A stretch of DNA of 64,000 nt from Mesorhizobium sp. YM1C-6-2 (lineage in GTDB: Bacteria; Pseudomonadota; Alphaproteobacteria; Rhizobiales; Rhizobiaceae), in NCBI RefSeq assembly GCF_003666685.1, contig NZ_RCIZ01000004.1:186001-250000 (forward strand), given 5' to 3'. Below the pieces are notes generated by a model, which was not told the origin of the DNA, made no database searches, and worked only from the letters and a program-made list of their open reading frames with translations. A program made the position numbers and the translations under genes. Of the stretch, positions 1 to 7,445 are shown piece after piece; positions within the stretch are counted from its first letter, which is position 1, and every line of letters starts with the position of its first letter.

Positions 1-962
1 TCTACGAGGACGGCGGGGAACTCGACACGCATCCGCTGCTCGACCTGCTCGACCGGCCGAACCAGCGGCAGGCGGGCGGGTCGTTCCTGGAAGCGCTCTA
101 CGGGCATCTGCTCTTGTCGGGCAGCGCCTATGTGGAGATCGCCTCGGCGGGCGAAGACGCGCGCGAGTTGCATCTTCTGAGGCCCGACCGCGTGTCGGTG
201 CTGACGGATGCGGCCGGCTGGCCGACCGCGCTGGACTATCGCGAGGGGAGCGCAAAACGCAGGGTTGGCGTGGGTGTGGCTGGTGAGGGCGCGCTGCAGC
301 TTTCGCTCTTCCACCCGCTCGACGACCACTACGGCTTCGCGCCGCTGGAGGCGGCGCTGATGGCGCTGGACATCCACAATGCGGCGGGGCGATGGAACAA
401 GGCGCTGCTCGACAATTCGGCAAGGCCGTCGGGCGCGCTGGTCTATGCGCCGAAGGAGGGCGGCAACCTCTCGGACGAGCAGTTCGACCGGCTGAAGGCG
501 GAGCTGGAGGACGGCTATTCGGGCGCGGCCCGCGCTGGACGGCCGCTGCTGCTCGAAGGCGGGCTCGACTGGAAGGCGATGGGCCTGACTCCGAAGGACA
601 TGGATTTCATCGAGGCCAAGCACGGGGCGGCGCGCGACATCGCGCTCGCCTTCGGCGTGCCGCCGATGCTCTTGGGCATCCCCGGCGACAACACCTATGC
701 GAACTACCAGGAAGCGAACCGCGCCTTCTACCGCATGACGGTGCTGCCGCTGGTGGCGAGGACGGCGAAGGAGTTTTCGGCTTGGCTGGGGCAGGCCTTC
801 GGCGAGGGGCTGAAGCTCTGGTACGACGCCGATCTGGTCGAGGGGTTGACGGCCGAGCGCGACGCGCTCTGGGCAAGGGTCGGGGCGGCGAGCTTCCTCA
901 GCGACGACGAGAAGCGCGAGATGGTGGGGTATGGGCCGAGGCAGCGACCAGCGCGAGCATGA
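1..962 (+). CDS. GTA portal protein (g3), 5' end outside the window
   Basis: HK97-type portal subunit, which forms the dodecameric DNA-entry ring at the capsid vertex. The reading frame is open from base 3, so the true start lies upstream; the ATG at 114 is internal (the upstream frame reads HPLLDLLDRPN, a portal-like segment). Family landmarks include the HPL..YG.APLEAAL segment, IEAKHGAARDIALAFGVPP and the C-terminal ERDALWARVGAASFLSDDEKREMVGYG tail. The last ~9 codons, after VGYG, lie in sequence shared with the antisense gene at 898-2022 and may be acquired rather than native. It is the first gene of a GTA-type head-tail cluster. Seen: the partial frame and motifs. Inferred: GTA membership, from the downstream gene order. 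Confidence 0.88.
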   Translation, partial: YEDGGELDTHPLLDLLDRPNQRQAGGSFLEALYGHLLLSGSAYVEIASAGEDARELHLLRPDRVSVLTDAAGWPTALDYREGSAKRRVGVGVAGEGALQLSLFHPLDDHYGFAPLEAALMALDIHNAAGRWNKALLDNSARPSGALVYAPKEGGNLSDEQFDRLKAELEDGYSGAARAGRPLLLEGGLDWKAMGLTPKDMDFIEAKHGAARDIALAFGVPPMLLGIPGDNTYANYQEANRAFYRMTVLPLVARTAKEFSAWLGQAFGEGLKLWYDADLVEGLTAERDALWARVGAASFLSDDEKREMVGYGPRQRPARA

Positions 963-2022
963 CGGTGCCGATCACGAGCAATTCGCCGCCGGAAGCCATG
1001 GGAGGAATCCCGAGGCTGATCGGGAGCAGCCAGGTTCCGACATTCAAAGCCATCTGGATGGCGGAGACCGCCAACAGGACCGGCAATGGCCACCGTTCCG
1101 GCTCCTTGGCCTTCGAAGGCTGAAAACTGCCGGCATAGGCAAAGACGAAGACCGGGATGAGAACGGTAACGATAGCGACGTATGCCATCTCGACGAACGG
1201 TACGGAGACGAACGGCCAATCGTGCAGGTCGCTTGGCAGCAGGACCTGGGCATGTCCGGCGACCACGCCGGCGAGGTAGGATGGCCACAGCAGGATCGAG
1301 GTTTTCGCTACACCGCCGGCGGACACGTTTCGCGACAGGAGTTCGTTGGCGAAAGCGACAAGCGCCAGCCCGGCCACCAGCGACAGAACTACGACCAGCA
1401 AATGACGTTCCGAGATCTGTCCGACGTGGAAGAGGTTGGCCAGCACGGAAAACTGCTCGGGAAAACCGGCAATCGCCATCATCGCCATCAACGGCCAGAA
1501 GCCGCCACCGAGGTCGGGCGGTCCAAAATCGTCCGCCAGCCAGATCAGCAACGCCGTGCTGCCGATGAACGTGGCCAATCCGACCGGCACGAAGGCGATC
1601 GCGTCGGGCCTGACGATCCCCCCGGCGATCATGGCCAGCAGGATGCCGAAGCCGTGCCAAGCCGCCACCGCGAGGGACAGGACGAAAACGATGACGGCCA
1701 GACGCCGCGCATTCCGGATCGAGGAGCCTTGCCATTTGGCCAGGGGCGGGATCGCCAGCTTGGCGACCTCCACATAAGCCAGGACCGTGAAGAACGGCAG
1801 AAGGCCGAGTGCGAAGATCGAGAAAAGGATCGGTGCGCTGTCCAGCAGCGAGTAGCGTTTCGGGATGTTGTCGAGGTCGAGGCCCGGCAGCGGGATGTGC
1901 CAGCCGACCACCAGCACAGCGAACAGCGCGGCCATTTGGACCATCGCGGGTCGCCTTGGACAGAGCCGGAAAGCCAGGCCTTTCAATCGTTCAACTTGGC
2001 TCCTGTTCGGACCGGATCTCAA
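898..2022 (-). CDS. Divergent SecY-like membrane protein inserted in the GTA cluster
   Basis: Polytopic membrane protein of up to 374 aa with a SecY-like layout along its whole length. IPLPGLD at residues ~43-49 matches the end of SecY TM1 (E. coli IPIPGID). SIFALGLLP at ~68-76 matches SIFALGIMP in the TM2 region, followed by the NARR..... stretch and TM3. WLADDFGPPDLGGGF at ~161-175 sits where SecY has WLGEQITERGIGNG. Later hydrophobic segments also follow the SecY order. It is shorter than housekeeping SecY (~440 aa), and the basic cytosolic loops look reduced. The start is uncertain: TTG 2022 lacks a clear SD; an ATG at 1944 is an alternative. It runs against the GTA genes and overlaps the portal 3' end by 65 bp; its last ~12 residues read antisense portal DNA. 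Translocation activity is not shown. Confidence 0.72.
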   Translation of the reverse strand: MRSGPNRSQVERLKGLAFRLCPRRPAMVQMAALFAVLVVGWHIPLPGLDLDNIPKRYSLLDSAPILFSIFALGLLPFFTVLAYVEVAKLAIPPLAKWQGSSIRNARRLAVIVFVLSLAVAAWHGFGILLAMIAGGIVRPDAIAFVPVGLATFIGSTALLIWLADDFGPPDLGGGFWPLMAMMAIAGFPEQFSVLANLFHVGQISERHLLVVVLSLVAGLALVAFANELLSRNVSAGGVAKTSILLWPSYLAGVVAGHAQVLLPSDLHDWPFVSVPFVEMAYVAIVTVLIPVFVFAYAGSFQPSKAKEPERWPLPVLLAVSAIQMALNVGTWLLPISLGIPPMASGGELLVIGTVMLALVAASAHTPPSRASRRR

Positions 2023-2112
2023 TAGAGTTGTATTTCACAGCAGATCGCAAGTGAAGCCGAGTAGTGCTTCGCCTGCGGAAGCTTGTAGAACCTGAACCGC
2101 GAGGAGTTCGAC

Positions 2113-2415
2113 ATGACGGATATTTCCGGCACCGCCTGGCTGTGGGCGGCCAAGGGCGCCGGCGCGGTCGCGGGGTCGGCTGTGTCGCTGGCCTATATCC
2201 TGCCGCACGGACGGCGGGAGGCGGCGGTGCGTTTCGCTGTCGGTGTCGTGTGCGGCCTCGTCTTCGGCGGCACGGCGGGCGTCAAGATCGCGGTCGAGCT
2301 TGGCGTGCAGCGCTGGCTCGGAACCGCCGAGACGATGCTGATGGGGTCCGCGGCGGCGAGCCTCTGCGCCTGGTGGGCGGTAGGAGCGGTCATCAGGGTG
2401 CTGAGGCGGAAGTAG
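2113..2415 (+). CDS. DUF6107-like small membrane protein at the GTA g3.5 position
   Basis: 100-aa protein with three hydrophobic stretches (about residues 8-30, 38-58 and 75-95) and a basic C-terminus (RVLRRK). I recognise it as the DUF6107 type found in rhizobial GTA clusters between portal and prohead protease; its place corresponds to the small g3.5 gene of the R. capsulatus GTA. The SD AGGAG lies 8 bases before the ATG. Its function in the particle is unknown. Because of the SecY-like insertion it is now about 1.15 kb from the portal gene, so it may no longer share the portal's transcript continuity. Confidence 0.72.
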   Translation: MTDISGTAWLWAAKGAGAVAGSAVSLAYILPHGRREAAVRFAVGVVCGLVFGGTAGVKIAVELGVQRWLGTAETMLMGSAAASLCAWWAVGAVIRVLRRK

Positions 2416-2490
2416 GCGGGGGGGTGGACGATGATCCGCCGTCTGTCCGGTCCACCCCTACCGCGAGTGCAGATGTCACACATTTCGACA

Positions 2491-2610
2491 TCATCCTCGG
2501 GCTTGTCGCGAGGATCCGCCGAGGTCGATGGGTTTGGGCCTACGGCGATATCGATGTTTGTAACGACTGACCGCCTGCAGCAGATCCTCGGGACAAGCCC
2601 GAGGATGACG
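2491..2610. repeat. Inverted-repeat (MITE/REP-like) element, copy 1
   Basis: A 26-bp palindromic unit (2491-2516, core CATCCTCGGGCTTGT) is repeated in inverted orientation at 2583-2608 (GATCCTCGGGACAAGCCCGA), leaving about 66 bp of unrelated sequence between. Each unit is itself a near-palindrome (CCTCGGG...CCGAGG), so the transcript can fold as two small hairpins or one long stem. The same arrangement recurs at 4803-4920. It fills most of the 319-bp gap between g3.5 and the prohead protease (2416-2734), in which I see no gene. CCTCGGGCTTGTCCCGAGG is a familiar dispersed palindrome of rhizobial genomes. Confidence 0.8.
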
Positions 2611-2734
2611 GTGTTGAGGGCATCGAGAATGACGGCGTTGAGGGGCATACGCCAAAATCGGTCGCAATAGCCGCTGCCACACGATTGCATCAGGCCGGAC
2701 CGTCACCGGCACGGCTTCAAAACAAGGAAACAGG

Positions 2735-3415
2735 ATGATTGGCGAGCGGAAGTTCGTCGGGCTGACGCTCGACGAGGTGGAGCCGGACGGCGTGTTCTCG
2801 GGCTATGCGAGCCTGTTTGGGCGCGTCGATCTCGGCAAGGACGTGGTGGAGAGGGGCGCCTTTTCGGCGTCACTGAAGGCGCGCGGCGCGGCGGGCATAC
2901 GTATGCTGTTCCAGCACGATCCGGCTGAACCGATCGGTGTGTGGACCGAGATCCGCGAGGACGCGCGCGGGCTGTTCGTGCGGGGGCGGCTGGCGAAGGA
3001 CGTGGCGCGGGCGAGGGAGGTGCTGTCGCTGATGCGAGGCGGCGCACTCGACGGCCTGTCGATAGGCTTCCGCGCGGTCAAGGCGAAGAACGATCCGAGG
3101 AGCGGCGTGCGCCGCATCCTGGAGGCGGACCTCTGGGAAATCTCGGTGGTGACGTTCCCGATGCTGCCCGACGCGCGCATCGATATGGTGAAGGGTCGCC
3201 GGCGGCGGCTGCCGACCACGAGAGAATTCGAAGGCTGGCTCACGCGGGATGCGGGGCTGACGAGAGGCGAGGCCAGATGCGTGATCGCAAGAGGCTTCGC
3301 CAGCCTGGCTGGCGCGCGGGATGCCGCCCCGGACGGACGCCTCACGGACAGGATCCGAGAGGCGACACGCATGATGACGACACCCAAGACAAGAACATGG
3401 GAAACGACACGATGA
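2735..3415 (+). CDS. HK97 family prohead protease (GTA g4)
   Basis: 226-aa serine protease that cleaves the capsid delta domain and itself during prohead maturation. Seen: the fold signature GYASLFGRVDLGKDVVERGAF near the N-terminus, the catalytic His in MLFQHDPAEPIG (about residue 61) and the catalytic Ser in GGALDGLSIGF (about residue 110), then LWEISVVTFPM. The basic C-terminal extension (about residues 150-226) is longer than in the shortest homologues. The ATG at 2735 follows an AGGAAACAGG SD. Its stop overlaps the capsid start (ATGA at 3412-3415), indicating translational coupling. Confidence 0.92.
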   Translation: MIGERKFVGLTLDEVEPDGVFSGYASLFGRVDLGKDVVERGAFSASLKARGAAGIRMLFQHDPAEPIGVWTEIREDARGLFVRGRLAKDVARAREVLSLMRGGALDGLSIGFRAVKAKNDPRSGVRRILEADLWEISVVTFPMLPDARIDMVKGRRRRLPTTREFEGWLTRDAGLTRGEARCVIARGFASLAGARDAAPDGRLTDRIREATRMMTTPKTRTWETTR

Positions 3416-4662
3416 CCGAACAGAACCTTGCCCGCGCGCCGGAAGCGAAGTCGGCGGGCAACCATGCCGAACTCGCCGACGCGTTCGACGAGTTCATGAC
3501 GACCTTCGAGGCGTTCAAGGACACGAACGACCGCCGCCTCGCGGAACTGGAAAGCAAGAACGCCGACGTGCTGACGGTCGACAAGGTCGACCGCATCTCG
3601 AAGGCGCTCGACGAGCAGAAGCGTGCGATCGACAACCTCACGCTGAAAGGGATCCGGCCGACGCTCGATCGCGGCGGGCGGTCGTTTCCGTCCGAGCACA
3701 AGCAGGCCTTCGATGCCTACATGCGCTCGGGCGACGACCGCCTGATCCGCGCGCTCGACACCAAGGCAATGTCCTACGGCTCCGGCCAGGACGGCGGCTA
3801 TCTGGTGCCCGACGAGACGGAGACCGAGATCGGCAAGCGGCTCGCCGAGCTGTCGCCGATCCGCTCGATCGCAGCGGTGCGCCAGGTCTCGGCGGCAGTG
3901 CTGAAGAAGCCCTTCTCCGTGACCGGGCCCGCTGTCGGCTGGGTCGCCGAGACGGCGGCGCGTCCGCAGACGAATACGGCGACGCTCGCCGAGCTCTCCT
4001 TCCCGACCATGGAGCTCTACGCCATGCCGGCGGCGACCGCCTCGCTGCTCGAGGACACGGTGGTCGACCTCGACCAGTGGATATCGGGCGAGGTGGAGGC
4101 GGCCTTCGCCGAACAGGAAGGCGCGGCCTTCGTCGCCGGCGACGGCACCAACAAGCCGAAGGGTTTCCTCGACTATACCAAGGTTGCGGAATCGAGCTGG
4201 GTGTGGGGGCAGATCGGCTATGTCGCGACAGGCGTCTCGGGCGACCTGCCGGCCAGCGATCCGTCGGACATACTGATCGACCTGGTCTATGCGCTGAAGT
4301 CGGGCTACCGGCAGAACGCCAACTGGGTGATGAACAGGAAGACGCAAGGCTCGATCCGCAAGCTGAAGGACGCCGACGGCAACTATCTCTGGCAGCCGCC
4401 GGCGGCGGCAGGCCAGCGCGCGATGCTGATGGGCTTCCCGCTGGTCGAGGCGGAGGACATGCCGGACGCCGGCGCCAACACGACGCCCATCGCCTTCGGC
4501 GATTTTTCGCGAGGCTACCTCGTCGTCGACCGCACCGGAGTGCGCGTGCTGCGCGATCCGTATTCCGCCAAACCCTACGTGCTGTTCTACACGACCAAAC
4601 GCGTCGGCGGCGGGGTGCAGGATTTTGATGCGATTAAGTTGCTGAAGTACGGCGTAAGCTGA
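3412..4662 (+). CDS. HK97-fold major capsid protein (GTA g5)
   Basis: 416-aa capsid protein. The N-terminal ~100 residues are charged and helical (TFEAFKDTNDRRLAELESK...ISKALDEQ), as expected for a delta domain that scaffolds assembly and is cut by g4. The HK97 core follows (SYGSGQDGGYLVPDE, LAELSPIRSIAAVRQVS, EGAAFVAGDGTNKPKGFLDY) and ends VGGGVQDFDAIKLLKYGVS, a typical capsid terminus. I chose the ATG at 3412 because GGGAA precedes it by about 8 bases and it forms an ATGA overlap with the protease stop; ATG 3397 (five residues longer) is possible. The longer open frame starting at 2941 is out-of-frame protease sequence. Confidence 0.95.
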   Translation: MTEQNLARAPEAKSAGNHAELADAFDEFMTTFEAFKDTNDRRLAELESKNADVLTVDKVDRISKALDEQKRAIDNLTLKGIRPTLDRGGRSFPSEHKQAFDAYMRSGDDRLIRALDTKAMSYGSGQDGGYLVPDETETEIGKRLAELSPIRSIAAVRQVSAAVLKKPFSVTGPAVGWVAETAARPQTNTATLAELSFPTMELYAMPAATASLLEDTVVDLDQWISGEVEAAFAEQEGAAFVAGDGTNKPKGFLDYTKVAESSWVWGQIGYVATGVSGDLPASDPSDILIDLVYALKSGYRQNANWVMNRKTQGSIRKLKDADGNYLWQPPAAAGQRAMLMGFPLVEAEDMPDAGANTTPIAFGDFSRGYLVVDRTGVRVLRDPYSAKPYVLFYTTKRVGGGVQDFDAIKLLKYGVS

Positions 4663-4802
4663 GTTCTCTCCTGCCGGGAGGACGGCAGATGGGACGAGTC
4701 TCTTAGACGTGCACCGCCTCTCATCCGCCTGCCGGCATCCTTCTGCGGGTGGAACTGCAGGCAATCGAATACGGCTGAGGGGTCGCCACGCCCTCGTCCA
4801 CC

Positions 4803-4920
4803 GTCATCCTCGGGCTTGTCCCGAGGATCTGCGTACACAGGAGAGTGATCCTCGATCCTTTCTTCGTTCGACGTCAAACAATCGCCAGTCGAATCCTCGG
4901 GACAAGCCCGAGGATCACGG
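4803..4920. repeat. Inverted-repeat (MITE/REP-like) element, copy 2
   Basis: GTCATCCTCGGGCTTGTCCC (from 4803) continues to 4829 and is mirrored by ATCCTCGGGACAAGCCCGAG (from 4893) to 4918. The arms are nearly identical to those at 2491-2610, with the same overall span (~118 bp) but a different interior. It lies in the 390-bp gap 4663-5052 between capsid and adaptor, which otherwise shows no gene; an extra GATCCTCGATCC sits inside the loop. Confidence 0.82.
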
Positions 4921-5052
4921 CCTTGGGCGATACAATCGCAAACAGGCAGACGTTGAAGCGGTCAGGGACTCCGCATCCATGTCTGCCGTCGCGGTCCCGG
5001 CCGGATGTGGGCAGCCGGGACCGCTCCCTTCCTCCAAACGGAACAGCACAGC

Positions 5053-5622
5053 ATGACGCTTTTTCGAACCGTCGAGCCGGCGGCCGAGCCGGTGACGCTT
5101 GCCGATGCGAAGGCGCATCTGAGGATCGCGCACGACAGCGAGGACGCGCTGCTTCAGGGACTGATCCGCGCCGCGCGCGAGGATCTGGAACGGGCGACGG
5201 GCGTCGCCCTGATCGACCAGGACTGGCGGCTGGCGCTGGATGCATGGCCGAGCCAGGGCTGCGCTCTGCTGGCCGTTCACCCTGTGCGCACGGTGCTGTC
5301 GGTGACGGCCTTCGGCACTGAGGGCGAGGCCTCGCTGATCGATACGGCCGACTACCAGCTGGACACGCTGTCGCGGCCGGCCAGACTGCATTTCGAGGCG
5401 CGGCCGGAGCCGCTGCGCATGTTCAACGGCATCGAAATCGACTTTTCCGCCGGCTACGGCGAGGCCGGCACCGACGTGCCCGACCTCTTGAAGCGGGCGA
5501 TGCTGCTGCTCGTGGGACATTGGTATGAATTCCGCGCACATTTCGAGCCGGCCGAGCAGCCGGTCTCCTATCCCGCCGCCTATGACCGCATCGTCGCTTC
5601 GTACCGGTCGCGGAGACTGTGA
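5053..5622 (+). CDS. Head-tail connector / adaptor protein (GTA g6)
   Basis: 189-aa protein of the phage gp6/gp15-like connector family that bridges the portal to the stopper. The N-terminal signature VTLADAKAHLRI...DSEDALLQGLIRAAREDLERATG is characteristic (a helical pair that inserts between portal wings), followed by the beta-rich middle and LLKRAMLLLVGHWYEFR. The ATG at 5053 was preferred over the GTG-frame start at 5005 because the connector fold begins at TLFRTVEP. It overlaps the next gene by one base (TGATG at 5620-5624). Confidence 0.9.
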   Translation: MTLFRTVEPAAEPVTLADAKAHLRIAHDSEDALLQGLIRAAREDLERATGVALIDQDWRLALDAWPSQGCALLAVHPVRTVLSVTAFGTEGEASLIDTADYQLDTLSRPARLHFEARPEPLRMFNGIEIDFSAGYGEAGTDVPDLLKRAMLLLVGHWYEFRAHFEPAEQPVSYPAAYDRIVASYRSRRL

Positions 5623-5957
5623 TGCCGACCATGTTCCTCGATCCGGGTTCGCTGCGCAGCGAGCTTGCGCTGCAGGCCAATACGCCGGTGCCGGACGGGC
5701 TGGGCGGTCATACGGAGGGCTGGGCGGAGATCGCCACGGTGTTTGCGAAGATCGAGCCGGTTTCGGCGACGAGCCGGTTCGGCCCGGACCAGACCATGGA
5801 GACGGTGACGCATCGCGTGACGCTGCGCTGGCGGAATGGCGTCGCCGCCGGCATGCGCTTCGTCAGGCAGGCAAGAATTTTCGACATAGTGACGGTGCAC
5901 GATCCGGACGACACGGGGCGTTACCTGGTGTGCCGGACGAGGGAGATTGGCCCTTGA
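5622..5957 (+). CDS. Head closure / stopper protein (GTA g7)
   Basis: 111-aa SPP1 gp16-type head closure protein. Seen: the short beta-barrel pattern ...LRSELALQANTPVPDGLGGHTEGWAEIATVFAKIEPV, then THRVTLRWRNGVAAGMRFVRQARIFDIVTVHDPD and YLVCRTREIG, matching the family's end. The ATG at 5622 overlaps the previous stop; the GTG at 5619 is in frame but unnecessary. Its stop TGA lies inside the TTGA start of the next small gene. Confidence 0.9.
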   Translation: MPTMFLDPGSLRSELALQANTPVPDGLGGHTEGWAEIATVFAKIEPVSATSRFGPDQTMETVTHRVTLRWRNGVAAGMRFVRQARIFDIVTVHDPDDTGRYLVCRTREIGP

Positions 5958-6142
5958 AGATCGCGATGCAACTGACGCTAGACGGGATGGTGCGCGCGCT
6001 GCGCCTGAAGGCGCATGCTGCTGGGGAAGACTACGAAGAGGCCGAACGGCAGGCGGTGTTGCGCAACGAAAGGGCGCTGACGCTGCTTTCTGCGGAGTCA
6101 CAGCGTCTGTCGCTGGAGGCTGGCGATGAATTCGGCCGCTGA
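5954..6142 (+). CDS. Small helical protein between GTA stopper and tail terminator
   Basis: 62-aa ORF with a TTG start in a TTGA overlap with g7 (an ATG at 5966 would give MQLTLDGMVRALRLKAH). It ends 17 bp inside the next gene. It is almost entirely amphipathic helix and charged (AAGEDYEEAERQAVLRNERALTLLSAESQRLSLEAG). Tight overlaps on both sides and the absence of any other reading for 5958-6125 argue that it is real. There is no counterpart at this spot in the canonical R. capsulatus g7-g8 order as I know it. Function unknown; possibly an assembly factor. Confidence 0.65.
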   Translation: MKIAMQLTLDGMVRALRLKAHAAGEDYEEAERQAVLRNERALTLLSAESQRLSLEAGDEFGR

Positions 6143-6533
6143 GCTGCAGAAGGCGATCTTCGGCGCGCTCGGGGCGAACGCCGCGCTGACCGCGCTGGTC
6201 GGCACGCGCATCCTCGACCATGCGCCGGCCAACGTCGCCTTTCCCTACATCACCTTCGGGCGAACCAGCGTCTACGACTGGAGCACCGGCACCGAGAGCG
6301 GCGCCGAGCAGCTTTTCACGCTGCATGTGTGGTCGAAGGCGAAGGGCAAGAAGGAGGCGCTGGAGATCATGGATCTGGTGCGCGGGACGCTGCACGACGC
6401 AGCGCTTGAGCTCGAAGGGCACAACCTGGTCAACCTCAGGCTCGAATTCTCAGAGGCTCGGTATGACGACCGCAACGAGGCGCATCACGGGCTGCTGCGG
6501 TTCAGGGCGGTGACGGAGGGAGTAGGGGAGTAG
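6126..6533 (+). CDS. DUF3168 tail terminator/completion protein (GTA g8)
   Basis: 135-aa DUF3168 protein, which caps the tail tube where it joins the head. Motifs: AELQKAIFGALGANAALTALVGTRI at the N-terminus, PYITFGRTSVYDWST in the middle, and HVWSKAKGKKEALEIMDLVRGTLHDA, all typical. The C-terminus (GVGE) and stop fall inside an 8-bp tandem repeat, so the native end may differ by a few residues. The ATG overlaps the preceding small ORF. Confidence 0.92.
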   Translation: MNSAAELQKAIFGALGANAALTALVGTRILDHAPANVAFPYITFGRTSVYDWSTGTESGAEQLFTLHVWSKAKGKKEALEIMDLVRGTLHDAALELEGHNLVNLRLEFSEARYDDRNEAHHGLLRFRAVTEGVGE

Positions 6534-6553
6534 GGGAGTAGGGGAGTAGGGGA
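6518..6553 (+). repeat. G-rich tandem repeat GGGGAGTA at the end of g8
   Basis: Just over four perfect copies of an 8-bp unit (GGGGAGTA) spanning the g8 stop codon and the bases after it. The unit length is not a multiple of three, so each reading frame meets TAG within 24 bases and slippage can change only the last few residues of g8. Four G-runs of four bases are spaced by AGTA, so quadruplex formation is possible. Confidence 0.9.
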
Positions 6554-6640
6554 TGCCAACCCTCGTCATGCTGGCTCGCCAACTGCTTGCGCCCGGTTGC
6601 TCCGCTATTTGCCCAAGGCTTTTCCCCACTGCTCTCCCGT

Positions 6641-6679
6641 CCCCCTGTTCCCGTACTCCCCTATTCCCTTACTCCCCTT
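6641..6679 (+). repeat. Degenerate C-rich tract complementary to the G-rich repeat
   Basis: CCCCCTGTTCCCGTACTCCC followed by CTATTCCCTTACTCCCC. It is a degenerate version of the reverse complement of the 6518-6553 repeat, about 90 bp downstream and just before the tail-tube gene SD. In RNA the two tracts could pair into a long imperfect hairpin between g8 and g9. The 6534-6702 gap holds no gene that I can support. Confidence 0.75.
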
Positions 6680-6702
6680 GCTTAAACAAAGGAGACCGAA
6701 AA

Positions 6703-7113
6703 ATGGTCGCACAGAAGGGCAAGGACCTTCTTCTGAAGATCGACAATGGCGGCAGCTTCGTGACGGTCGCTGGCCTGCGCTCCAAGCGCATCGCCTTCAA
6801 CAGCGAGACGGTCGACATCACCGACGCGGAGTCGGCCGGGCGCTGGCGCGAACTGCTGGCGGGCGCGGGCGTGCAGCGCGCGGCGGTTAGTGGCTCCGGT
6901 ATCTTCAAGGATGCGCAGTCGGACGCGCTGATGCGCCAGCGCTTTTTCGCCGGGGAGATCGTGGGCTGGCAACTCGCCGTGCCGGATTTCGGCACGGTCG
7001 AGGGACCGTTCCAGGTCACGGCGCTCGAATATACGGGCAGCCATGACGGCGAGGTGACCTTCGAGGTGGCTCTGGAATCGGCAGGGCCGATCGGCTTCAC
7101 GGTGGCGCCATGA
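6703..7113 (+). CDS. TP901-1 family major tail (tube) protein (GTA g9)
   Basis: 136-aa tail tube subunit. Seen: MVAQKGKDLLLKIDN....TVAGLRSKRIAFNSETVDITDAESAGRWRELL, the standard start of this family, followed by VQRAAVSGSGIFKD and ending EVTFEVALESAGPIGFT. I placed the start at ATG 6703, preceded by AAAGGAGACC; the in-frame extension back to 6553 runs through the C-rich repeat tract and is not protein-like. The stop overlaps the next gene (ATGA). Confidence 0.94.
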   Translation: MVAQKGKDLLLKIDNGGSFVTVAGLRSKRIAFNSETVDITDAESAGRWRELLAGAGVQRAAVSGSGIFKDAQSDALMRQRFFAGEIVGWQLAVPDFGTVEGPFQVTALEYTGSHDGEVTFEVALESAGPIGFTVAP

Positions 7114-7445
7114 CGGCGAACAGGAGGCGCGGCGAGATCGATGCCGAATTCGACGGCAAAGCGTACCGGCTCTGCCTGACGCTCGGCGCGCTGGCCGAAC
7201 TGGAGGCGGCCTATGCGGCCGACGATCTCGGCGCGTTGGTCGAGCGTTTTTCGCGCGGCCGCCTGTCGGCCCAGGACATGATCCGCGTGATCGGCGCCGG
7301 GTTGCGCGGCGCCGGCAACGAGATATCCGACGACGCCGTGGCGGCGATGCGTTCGGAGACGGGCGCGGCGGGATTTGCCGCTGTCGTCAGCGACCTTCTG
7401 ACCACGACTTTCGGAACTGCCGGGGCCGAAACGCCAAACCCTTGA
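7110..7445 (+). CDS. GTA family protein g10 (tail tube/assembly chaperone)
   Basis: 111-aa protein with the GTA g10 / gpG-like pattern: RRRGEIDAEFDGKAYRLCLTLGALAELEAAY followed by DDLGALVERFSRGRLSAQDMIRVIGAGLRGAG. It is thought to act as a tail-assembly chaperone that loads the tape measure. It overlaps g9 by ATGA, and its stop lies within the TTGA start of g10.1. Confidence 0.88.
   Translation: MTANRRRGEIDAEFDGKAYRLCLTLGALAELEAAYAADDLGALVERFSRGRLSAQDMIRVIGAGLRGAGNEISDDAVAAMRSETGAAGFAAVVSDLLTTTFGTAGAETPNP

Noticed and set aside
2803-4764. 653-aa minus-strand open frame across protease and capsid
   Set aside because: Antisense shadow of conserved GTA genes, Arg/His-rich with no domain.
6553-6702. 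N-terminal extension of the tail-tube protein
   Set aside because: It is translation of the C-rich repeat tract (Pro/Ser/Cys-rich); the strong SD before ATG 6703 and the family start at MVAQKGKD fix the real start.
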